DNA of 64,000 nt, taken from the NCBI GenBank assembly GCA_040220895.1, contig JAVJVY010000018.1, forward strand, positions 1-64,000, given 5' to 3'. This stretch comes from UBA11591 sp040220895. Its GTDB lineage: Bacteria > Bacteroidota > Bacteroidia > Flavobacteriales_E > Vicingaceae. Of the stretch, positions 17,895 through 25,601 are shown in pieces (positions within the stretch are counted from its first letter, which is position 1; the number at the start of each line of letters is the position of its first letter). Below the pieces are notes generated by a model. It worked only from the letters and a program-made list of their open reading frames with translations. It searched no databases and was not told the DNA's origin. Made by a program: the position numbers and the translations under genes.

Positions 17895-19334
17895 TCAAGT
17901 TGTCAAGGAAAAATCTTCGGCAATGAATTTATTCAGGGCATATGGTTGAAAAGAGTAGATGGGTTTTTCGGCTTCTTCAATTTTTCTGATCAGATCGTTG
18001 ATAATTTCAGCACTTGAATTCTCCTTGCCCATTTTGTCCAGCAAACGGTGAATAATTCTATAAAGATATATTCCGCTGTAGTCCTCATTGCGGAATAAGA
18101 ATTTTCTGAATGCTTCAAGACGGTCATAGGTCTGGGAATGGTGATTGGTTTTCATGAGGCAAAGTATTTCCAAGACCTTGAGGTCAGCTACCTGACGACA
18201 ACACGTCATATTGCTTAACAAACCATCAGTATTGATGACTTTCAGGCACTTTCTAAAATCACCTTGCAGATAATGAGCGTGCAGTTCAAACATGGTCAGG
18301 TGTTGGCCTATGTGGAAATAATTCTGAAGCGTGAGGTCTTCTCTCAGCTGATTGATAAGACCTAGAATCGCACCGGTATTTCCCAATCTGAATTGTTCGT
18401 AAAGGTAGAGGTAATGCAAGTGTATTTTTTGGTAAATACTGATGGGTTCCAAGACCTGCATGTACTTTGAGGCCTTATGTACCACGTGTACCTTGTTGAG
18501 GTAATACATGTTTTCTAGGATGAATTGCATCAGGATTATATAGTACTGCCGGCTAAAAACAATTTCATTATTCCGGTAATCTTCCAATAACCTCCAGGCC
18601 AATTCCTGAGATTGCTTGTGGTCGCCTGATTGGCGATGCATTTCTGCCCTTAGAAACTTCCGCATCCATTTTACCTTGATCAATCCGGTTGCTTTGTATG
18701 CCATTTGGTATGGAAACAACGTGTCGCGATCAATATCTTGGCGGTGATGATCACAACAAAGCCGACGGTGCACCAAATCGTTAAAGGTAGCGGCCAATTT
18801 TTCAAAACTTTCTATTTTTAGCTTGATCCCAATGAGCATTGTTTTTTGTTCGAGGTGTTTATCGTGATGCCCCACAATCTGGTAAATTCGGCGCAGTTTA
18901 TCGGTGATTTCTTTTTGCTGGAATAAAAATTCGTATCGATGGGCAGTCTTAAAGTCAAGCTCCAACTGTTTGATGGCACTCAAGGCCATGCCCTGATCAA
19001 AGAGAACCTGGGCTGACAAGATCCTTTTTTGAAGCCTTATTTGTTCGTAGCTATGCCGGTCCTCCTCTTTGAGGTAAAAAACGCTCTCTTCAGTAAGCCG
19101 GAATTCTTCCAGTTTCTTTTTTAACCTGGAAAAAACGCGATTATGATCGGGGTACTCTTGGGAATTCTCTGTGCCGGAAGTCGAATCTCCTGATGATAAT
19201 TGCCGGATGATGCTTCGAAACTGACTTCTATTGCCGTTGGGATCGATGAAGCGACGAAGTCGATCCATGCTATCCTGATCCAGGGTATTTAAATACCTGG
19301 ACAGTTCATTGACGGTGTCTAGTTTATAACGCAT
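17895..19334 (-). CDS. Helical-repeat protein of unknown function (479 aa)
   Basis: The 479-residue protein has no signal peptide. It begins MRYKLDTVNELSRYL with charged helices, and from about residue 90 it is a run of amphipathic helices rich in Leu, Gln, His and Tyr, suggesting a TPR-like superhelix (for example LEFRQKE-type heptads and paired 30-40-residue helical units). It probably acts in the cytoplasm, as TPR-like proteins bind partner proteins. I do not recognise a named family. The gene stands alone, with a 330-bp spacer upstream and no cotranscribed partner. Confidence 0.7.
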   Translation of the reverse strand: MRYKLDTVNELSRYLNTLDQDSMDRLRRFIDPNGNRSQFRSIIRQLSSGDSTSGTENSQEYPDHNRVFSRLKKKLEEFRLTEESVFYLKEEDRHSYEQIRLQKRILSAQVLFDQGMALSAIKQLELDFKTAHRYEFLFQQKEITDKLRRIYQIVGHHDKHLEQKTMLIGIKLKIESFEKLAATFNDLVHRRLCCDHHRQDIDRDTLFPYQMAYKATGLIKVKWMRKFLRAEMHRQSGDHKQSQELAWRLLEDYRNNEIVFSRQYYIILMQFILENMYYLNKVHVVHKASKYMQVLEPISIYQKIHLHYLYLYEQFRLGNTGAILGLINQLREDLTLQNYFHIGQHLTMFELHAHYLQGDFRKCLKVINTDGLLSNMTCCRQVADLKVLEILCLMKTNHHSQTYDRLEAFRKFLFRNEDYSGIYLYRIIHRLLDKMGKENSSAEIINDLIRKIEEAEKPIYSFQPYALNKFIAEDFSLTT

Positions 19335-19522
19335 TTATGAATTAACGCGCTTGGTTCGTAAGCTAAAGCCATACTTAAAACGAAGCATTCAATCAATAGT
19401 TGTCTCCCACAATAATAGAAATACCTCATGCAATAATCCTTATGAAATGCGTGCTAATAAATGAACGGCCACTTTTAGCTAATAAAGGCCTCGAAATTCG
19501 CATAACGCACGTTAAAATCCTA

Positions 19523-19590
19523 AATCCCGAATAGCGCAAGCGTCCACTTGCGCCATTAATGTGCGCTCATACCTCATAAATCATACATCA
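19523..19590 (+). repeat. REP-like hairpin repeat, copy 2
   Basis: It has the same sequence as 9323-9390 with a few substitutions. Here the core GCGCAAG-CGTCCA-CTTGCGC is a perfect 7-bp hairpin with a 6-base loop. A short degenerate CATAAATCATACATCATA run follows. Both copies lie in extragenic sites. Confidence 0.7.
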
Positions 19591-19608
19591 TACATCATAA
19601 ATCATAAC

Positions 19609-19638
19609 TTGCGTCCCATTTCCATTTTATTATCTTTA
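19609..19638 (+). promoter_or_regulatory. Bacteroidetes-type promoter upstream of DUF4199 gene
   Basis: TTG at 19609-19611 is followed by a 19-bp spacer and TATCTTTA at 19631-19638, which matches the -7 consensus TAnnTTTG at seven of eight positions. The gene starts 27 bp downstream at 19665. Spacing and both elements are near consensus. Confidence 0.6.
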
Positions 19639-19664
19639 GTACTTCAACCTCAGAACCTTGCAAC

Positions 19665-20153
19665 ATGAAAAAGTATTCTATTGAGATAAAATGGGCCTTG
19701 ATCTTTGTGGTGGTCACCTTGCTGTGGATGTGGATGGAAAAGCTGGTGGGACTGCACAGTGAGTACATGGAGAAGCACATGATCTACACTAATTTTTTTA
19801 TGATTCCGGCGATCCTGGTTTACGTGTTGGCCCTTAGAGAAAAAGGCCGGGTATTTTACAACGGCACCATGACTTATATGCAAGGGTTTATCAGCGGTCT
19901 GGTTATCACCTTGATCGTTACCATTTTCTCACCCCTGACCCAATGGATCATTTCTTATGTCATCACGCCCGAATACTTTCCGAACGTTATTGAAGCCGCC
20001 GTGCGCCTGGAATACATGACACAGGAAGAAGCCGAGGCCTATTTTACCTTTAACAACTACGTGCTTCAAAGCTTGATGTACGCCCCCATCATGGGCATCA
20101 TCACCACGGCCATCGTTGCCATCTTTACCCGGGGCAAGACAGAAGAATCCTGA
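19665..20153 (+). CDS. DUF4199 family integral membrane protein
   Basis: The 162-residue protein has four hydrophobic segments: WALIFVVVTLLWMWM near the start, NFFMIPAILVYVLALR (residues about 45-60), FISGLVITLIVTIFSPLT, and YAPIMGIITTAIVAIFTR at the C-terminus. The size, the basic loop and the periplasmic helix with FTFNNYV fit DUF4199, a Bacteroidetes inner-membrane family without assigned activity. It is preceded by a good promoter (19609-19638). Confidence 0.75.
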   Translation: MKKYSIEIKWALIFVVVTLLWMWMEKLVGLHSEYMEKHMIYTNFFMIPAILVYVLALREKGRVFYNGTMTYMQGFISGLVITLIVTIFSPLTQWIISYVITPEYFPNVIEAAVRLEYMTQEEAEAYFTFNNYVLQSLMYAPIMGIITTAIVAIFTRGKTEES

Positions 20154-20183
20154 TCGATCTACTCTGCGTTTGTTGCCACTGGC

Positions 20184-21056
20184 TCACTTTACATAGGAAT
20201 ACTCGTATTTCACGATGTCCATTTTGGTGGTCACTTCATTTCTGGTAATGTCAATTTCGGGCAAATCGTTTTCACCGTAAGATATTCGGCGATAGGTCTC
20301 CAGGCGGTCGTTCTTGAAATACCGCACCTCGCTTAACCGGCCATGATCGTCATAGGTAAATTCCTTGCGCCAGGGAAACAGGTATTTATTATTTGGCCGT
20401 GCCTCGATGTGCGTGAGTCGCTGCTCGGCATCCCGTTGGTAATAGTAGGCGCAAACCAGTTTGCCTCCGTATTGGTACTCATCGATACCCGTGAGTTGAC
20501 TATGTTCATCTCTGCGCTCAATCAGGTATTTGTAGGCTTTTCCAAATTCATTGTATGAGGTGAAACGTCCGTTGGTTCCTGGTGCCAGGGAATCTTGCCA
20601 AAGCCGGTATTCCGGGCTCAAATGTTCATTCCACAACAATTCCCTCGGGATCAGGTAGGCGGCCAACAGGTGGTGATCCCCCTTGTTTTCAAAGGTGAAC
20701 ACCGTATTTCCCTGCGGTTCAAATACCACGTGGGCCGAAAGGTAGTTAGGCGCCTTGTAGAAATAGCGATGAACCAGGGAATCGGCCTTGTGCCGGTAGT
20801 GGTTACGCTCTTTTGCTTTGATCAAATAACCCTTTTCATTGAAATCAAAAAAGACTTCCTTTTTGTTTAGTTGCATGAGTTCACCGTCGTATTTGGTGGC
20901 ATATTTAGCACGGATGCTCCTAACATGGTGCGATAGGATCTGTTTCGGAGAAATCAGGTCCACATCAATCATGGCTTGACCACTGTGATGAATGTACTGA
21001 ATCTGTGCCGACAGATTCATAGAAATCATCAGGATTGCGCTGGCAAAAAGACGCAC
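20184..21056 (-). CDS. Secreted protein with YD-like strand repeats
   Basis: The 290-residue protein starts with GTG at 21054-21056 immediately after the TAA of the upstream gene. It has a signal peptide (MRLFASAILMISMNLSAQ). The mature region has several hairpin units ending in FDFNEKGYLIKAKERN, YQYGGKLVCAYYYQRDAE and FTYDDHGRLSEVRYFKN, which read like degenerate YD/RHS strand repeats. No T9SS sorting domain is visible. The zero-base gap behind the DUF255-family gene implies cotranscription and reinitiation; the role is unknown. Confidence 0.65.
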   Translation of the reverse strand: MRLFASAILMISMNLSAQIQYIHHSGQAMIDVDLISPKQILSHHVRSIRAKYATKYDGELMQLNKKEVFFDFNEKGYLIKAKERNHYRHKADSLVHRYFYKAPNYLSAHVVFEPQGNTVFTFENKGDHHLLAAYLIPRELLWNEHLSPEYRLWQDSLAPGTNGRFTSYNEFGKAYKYLIERRDEHSQLTGIDEYQYGGKLVCAYYYQRDAEQRLTHIEARPNNKYLFPWRKEFTYDDHGRLSEVRYFKNDRLETYRRISYGENDLPEIDITRNEVTTKMDIVKYEYSYVK

Positions 21057-23186
21057 TTATCGGAACGAGATTTGAGAAGCGGCCTTTTGTACATCTTCCA
21101 CTGGTAGCTGGCAAGTCTTGTTCACACAAACATAGATAAAGGTCTTTCCTTTGACCAATTTGTTTTCCAACAGGGGCATGTCGTTTTCCTTTTTACCCCC
21201 TAGGAACATGCTGTTGGGAAAATACGCCCTTTGCATTTCGAGATTTCGCTCCATGCAGTCTTTGCCGACGACGGCTATTTGATGGTAGGGAAAAGTAAGG
21301 GCATTTTGCAGTTGAGCCCAATTGGAATAGGCCGAACCGTACGACGGCATAGCAGCGCGAACGCGGCTCAACATGGAACGGGCCATTTCGATCTCCTCTT
21401 CACTGTCGCGCAGCTGCCCGATTCTGAATAAGTTCAGCGCCATTACTGAATTAGCAGAAGGGCTGACGTTGTCTTGGACATCGATTTTCCTGACCACCAG
21501 GTTTTTTTCATCGCTCGAGGTGAAGTAAAACATGTGTTCATCCTTATTCCAGAAATCAGAAACGGCGATGGAATTCAGCGCTTCGGCCCTATTTAACCAC
21601 GCATCATCAAAAGTCACCTGGTACAAATCCAGGTAGGCCTTGATCAAAAATGCATAGTCTTCTAAAAAACCCGGAATGGAGACCGTCCCTTTTTTATAGT
21701 TGTGGTAGAGAATGGCCTCCTTGTCGCTGCTTGAAAATAAATTGTCATACAGATGATTGGCGTTTTTTTCGGCCCTTTGTAAATATTCTTTGTCCCCCAG
21801 TGCGGCATAGGCATCCACATAGGCAGAAACCATCATGGCATTCCACGAAGTCAGGCTTTTATCGTCCAGGCCCGGGCGAATTCGCCCACTTCTGTGATCA
21901 AACAATAACTTGTTCTGAGCCTGGAGTTTTTTCCTGAAGTCTGTTTCACTGAGTTTGTATTTCTCGAGTATGCTCTTTTCGCCGTAGTTGCGGTGAAGTA
22001 TGAACTTTCCTTCCCACTGATGCTTATCCTGAAGCCGGTAAACATCGCTCAGAAAATCCATTTCAATGCCGGGAACCTCGGCCAGTTCCGCCTTGGTCCA
22101 GACATAAAACTTACCTTCTTCGCCTTCGCTGTCGGCGTCCAGGGCACTGTAAAATTCACCCTGGGGTCCGGTGAGTTCTCTTGCAATGAATTCCACACTC
22201 TGATTGACAACGTCCTTGTAAAAGTCATCCTTGAAATACCGATATGAATTGGCATACAGTGAAATAAGCTGGGCATTGTCGTAAAGCATCTTTTCAAAGT
22301 GCGGCGCCTTCCAGAGTTCATCGGTAGAATACCTGGCAAATCCGCCGCCTATCTGATCGTAGATGCCACCCAGTGCCATTTTGTCGAGGGTAAGACGCAC
22401 GTGATCCATGGTGGCATTGTCCCCTGTCAGAATGGCGTAATCGAGTAAGAATTGGTAATTATTGGGCAGTGGAAATTTCGGCGCCCTTTTGGGTCCGCCT
22501 TCAACCTTGTCGAATCGCTCTTTCCAGTTTTCGACCGTTTGTTTCAACAGGGCTTTTCCGTTCACTTCGCCCAACTCCTCAGGTCCCAGATTGACCTTAT
22601 TGATCTCCGATGTAAGGTCATTGGCGTAGGCAATAAGTTTTTGAGGGTTATTTTGGTATTCCTCAACCACGTTTTTTAACAGGTAGAGCCAATTTCGCTT
22701 GTTAAAATAGGTACCTCCATAAAAGGGCTTTCCACTAGGCAAGGCAAAGCAATTGAGCGGCCATCCACCGCGACCGGTAATGGCCTGTACCGCATCCATG
22801 TATACTTGATCGACATCTGGGCGTTCTTCACGATCTACTTTGATGCAGACAAAATGTTCATTCATGAAGTCAGCCACCTCCTGGTCTTCAAATGATTCTT
22901 TTTCCATAACATGGCACCAATGGCAAGCGCTGTATCCAATCGAAACCAAAATGATCTTTTCTTCGTCACGCGCTTTTTTCAGGGACTCGTCGTTCCAGGC
23001 ATGCCAATTCACCGGGTTATGCGCGTGCTGCAACAGGTAAGGACTTGTTTCGTCAATGAGTGCGTTGGTATGCTTGTGGTCTGGAATTTCCATCGGATGT
23101 TCATTAGGCTGTTCTTTGCTTTTTTTCTGGCAGCTACCTGCCATGCAAATCGAGGCAAGAAAAAAAAGCAACGAAATCTTCTTCAT
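21057..23186 (-). CDS. DUF255/YyaL-family thioredoxin-fold protein, lipoprotein form
   Basis: The 709-residue protein belongs to the YyaL/SSP411 family (DUF255): an N-terminal thioredoxin-like domain with CHWCHVME (about residues 86-93) and VDREERPDVDQVYMD, followed by a large six-hairpin-like helical domain containing GGIYDQIGGGFARYS and FYSALDADSEGEEG. Family members are about 670-700 residues and usually lack a signal. This one starts with a lipoprotein signal peptide ending AGSC, with the cysteine at residue 19, so the mature protein would be in the envelope. The biochemical role of the family is not settled; a redox or glycosyl-hydrolase-like role has been suggested from the fold. The gene is followed without a gap by 20184-21056. 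Confidence 0.85.
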   Translation of the reverse strand: MKKISLLFFLASICMAGSCQKKSKEQPNEHPMEIPDHKHTNALIDETSPYLLQHAHNPVNWHAWNDESLKKARDEEKIILVSIGYSACHWCHVMEKESFEDQEVADFMNEHFVCIKVDREERPDVDQVYMDAVQAITGRGGWPLNCFALPSGKPFYGGTYFNKRNWLYLLKNVVEEYQNNPQKLIAYANDLTSEINKVNLGPEELGEVNGKALLKQTVENWKERFDKVEGGPKRAPKFPLPNNYQFLLDYAILTGDNATMDHVRLTLDKMALGGIYDQIGGGFARYSTDELWKAPHFEKMLYDNAQLISLYANSYRYFKDDFYKDVVNQSVEFIARELTGPQGEFYSALDADSEGEEGKFYVWTKAELAEVPGIEMDFLSDVYRLQDKHQWEGKFILHRNYGEKSILEKYKLSETDFRKKLQAQNKLLFDHRSGRIRPGLDDKSLTSWNAMMVSAYVDAYAALGDKEYLQRAEKNANHLYDNLFSSSDKEAILYHNYKKGTVSIPGFLEDYAFLIKAYLDLYQVTFDDAWLNRAEALNSIAVSDFWNKDEHMFYFTSSDEKNLVVRKIDVQDNVSPSANSVMALNLFRIGQLRDSEEEIEMARSMLSRVRAAMPSYGSAYSNWAQLQNALTFPYHQIAVVGKDCMERNLEMQRAYFPNSMFLGGKKENDMPLLENKLVKGKTFIYVCVNKTCQLPVEDVQKAASQISFR

Positions 23187-23280
23187 TGCGTCAAAGATAT
23201 AGAATCAAGTGCGGCCTTAATGTGCAAGGTCTTTCTATTATATGTAAATTTACCCTAAGGCCCAATTAATCCGTCGTCTG

Positions 23281-25464
23281 TTGAAGCTCAGTAAATTATA
23301 TAGCATTGCCTTGGCGTTTTTCTTAGCCTTGTCTTGTTTGCAGGTACAAGCCACACATATTGTAGGCGGCGAGATAAGTGCCGAATTTCTTAGTGCCGAT
23401 TCCACCCATTGGACCTACCGAATCACCTTAAAGGTGTACAAGGACTGCGGACCGGCAGCCACCGGCCCCTTCGATGACCCCTTATACCTGGCCGTATTTG
23501 ATGCCGGCAATAATTTGTTCAGACTAGACACCTTTAACTTGCCTCTCACGGGTCCGCAGTTGCTGGATGTAGTGGTGAGTAATCCCTGTTTGCAGGCACC
23601 ACCGAACATCTGTACCCAGCTGGGTATCTATGAAAAGGTGTTAAGGTTTCCTATATCCAGTGGAGGTTATACCCTGACCTATCAGCGGTGCTGCCGGAAT
23701 GCAGGCATCGCGAATATGCCATCACCCGGCGCCACAGGATCGACCTATACCATGCGTATACCCGGCACGAATGAAATAGGCAACAGCCCGAATTCTTCTC
23801 CGGTCTATAACAGCTATCCACCCTTGGTGCTTTGTTTGAACGATAACCTGACCTTCAATCATTCGGCCGCCGACAAAGACGGTGACTCGCTGGTCTATTC
23901 TTTTTGTACCCCTTATTCGGGCGGTAGCAGGGCCAGCCCCAGACCGCTGCCTCCTTCTACACCGCCTTATACCAATATCGTTTGGGGTACAGGTTTTAGC
24001 GGGTCATACCAAATTCCTTCCTCTCCGGCATTTTCAATCGACCCTGTCACCGGTATTATTACGGGTGCCGCAACCAGTATCGGAAAGTACGTAGTTGGTG
24101 TCTGCGTGGCCGAATACCGCAACGGCATTTTCCTGAGTGAAAATAAACGAGACTTTCAATTTACCGTTACCCAGTGCGACCCGAATTCCATTGCCGCAGC
24201 GAGTTCTCAGGAGCGATTCTGCGAAGGTTTGTCGGTGACCTTTAAAAACAACAGCCAGAATGCCCTTGGCTATTTTTGGGATTTTGGCGATCCAACTACT
24301 GCCGCTGATACCAGTACACTCTTTGAACCGACCTGGACCTATGCCGATACCGGCAAATACGTCATTACCCTGATTGCCAATCCGGGTCTTAGTTGCGCGG
24401 ACACCATCGAAACGGTTTACGAAATTTACGAACTGCTGGAACCTTTTTTTGAACGACCCGACGGTCAATGCTTTGAGGAGCATTCCTTTGACTTAAACGC
24501 GGGCGGAATTTTTGAGCCTTACGCGAATTTTGAGTGGGTATATGGTTCAAGCGCCGTCAGTACGGGAAGTTTTGAACAGAACCCCACCAATATACGATTC
24601 ACCGAACCGGGCATTTACCCCATCACCCTGATCATTCGACTAAACGGTTGTGAAGAAGAATTCACCGACAGCCTATTTGTTTACCCTAAGGCAGAACCAT
24701 CCTTCGACGTGGAAGAGCGAAGCGGATGCGTGCCCATCAAGGTGGCCTTTAACAATTCGTCAAAAGCCTGGACGCCCATGACCTACTTCTGGGATTTTGG
24801 AGATGGAAAAACATCGACCGAAGAAAACCCGGTGCACGTTTACCCCGAACCGGGCATATACAATGTCAGCCTTTTGGCTTCTACCAATGAGGTTTGCACT
24901 TCGGCCGTGAATATGTTAAAGATCGGATTCATCCGTGTCAATGAGCTACCCAAGGCGCGGATCTATGTGGAGAACCCCATAGCCTCTATTACCAATCCCG
25001 TAGTGAGATTTCAAGATCGTTCCCAAGGGGGAACCATCTGTAAGCTCGACCTGGGCGACGGACTTCAGTCTCCGTTCTGCGATTACGATCACCGGTATTG
25101 GCAATCGGGAAAGTACACCGTCAGGCAAGTTGTTTACACCCAATTTGGTTGCACGGATACCAATGCTTTTGACGTCTTTATTAAGCCGGCCGTGTCGCTC
25201 TTTATTCCAAATACCTTTACCCCTAATTCCGATAAGGTCAATGAGGTCTACCGCGCCTACGGAGAACCGGTGCTGGAATACGATTTCAGAATTTACAACC
25301 GTTGGGGCCAGCTGGTTTTCACCAGCAACCGCATTGAAGGTGGTTGGGATGGATTCATTAACGGAAAGCCCGCTCCAAGTGATAAGTACGCTTATTACAT
25401 CAAACTGATGGACGCCCTTGGCGACGAAGCCGAATTCCGGGGCACCTTCTTATTGTTGAAATAA
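23281..25464 (+). CDS. Large PKD-domain protein with T9SS type B sorting domain
   Basis: The 727-residue product starts at a TTG (23281), the first codon of a good signal peptide (KLSKLYSIALAFFLALSC). It carries an N-terminal domain with ATHIVGGEISAEF (typical start of a Bacteroidetes family of PKD-bearing secreted proteins), PKD folds near residue 330 (YFWDFGDPTT) and residue 501 (YFWDFGDGKTS), and a C-terminal type B, gliding-motility-type sorting domain at about residues 640-727 (FIPNTFTPNSDKVNEVY, YNRWGQLVF, GGWDG). T9SS cargo of this kind is often a surface adhesin or gliding component. A start other than the TTG would remove the signal peptide. Confidence 0.85.
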   Translation: MKLSKLYSIALAFFLALSCLQVQATHIVGGEISAEFLSADSTHWTYRITLKVYKDCGPAATGPFDDPLYLAVFDAGNNLFRLDTFNLPLTGPQLLDVVVSNPCLQAPPNICTQLGIYEKVLRFPISSGGYTLTYQRCCRNAGIANMPSPGATGSTYTMRIPGTNEIGNSPNSSPVYNSYPPLVLCLNDNLTFNHSAADKDGDSLVYSFCTPYSGGSRASPRPLPPSTPPYTNIVWGTGFSGSYQIPSSPAFSIDPVTGIITGAATSIGKYVVGVCVAEYRNGIFLSENKRDFQFTVTQCDPNSIAAASSQERFCEGLSVTFKNNSQNALGYFWDFGDPTTAADTSTLFEPTWTYADTGKYVITLIANPGLSCADTIETVYEIYELLEPFFERPDGQCFEEHSFDLNAGGIFEPYANFEWVYGSSAVSTGSFEQNPTNIRFTEPGIYPITLIIRLNGCEEEFTDSLFVYPKAEPSFDVEERSGCVPIKVAFNNSSKAWTPMTYFWDFGDGKTSTEENPVHVYPEPGIYNVSLLASTNEVCTSAVNMLKIGFIRVNELPKARIYVENPIASITNPVVRFQDRSQGGTICKLDLGDGLQSPFCDYDHRYWQSGKYTVRQVVYTQFGCTDTNAFDVFIKPAVSLFIPNTFTPNSDKVNEVYRAYGEPVLEYDFRIYNRWGQLVFTSNRIEGGWDGFINGKPAPSDKYAYYIKLMDALGDEAEFRGTFLLLK

Positions 25465-25601
25465 ACCGGTCTTCAGTTCAATTTTTTCATGTGTTAAAAG
25501 AAATGTTGAAAAAAACGACAGGCGCCCCTGAAACACGAGCCCACTCTTTTTAAATTGCGATACTATTAGCCAACAATAATAAAAATCGTAAATTCTTCAT
25601 T

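Larger units (their letters stand above)
19335..19664. other. Intergenic region with REP-like repeat and a promoter
   Basis: This 330-bp spacer separates two divergent genes. It contains the second copy of the REP-like repeat (19523-19590) and, just after it, a consensus-type promoter for the DUF4199 gene. The stretch before 19523 holds nothing else I can support. Confidence 0.6.

Noticed and set aside
24034..24483. Minus-strand frame of 149 codons inside the PKD gene
   Set aside because: Antisense to a recognised T9SS protein, with basic composition and no motif.
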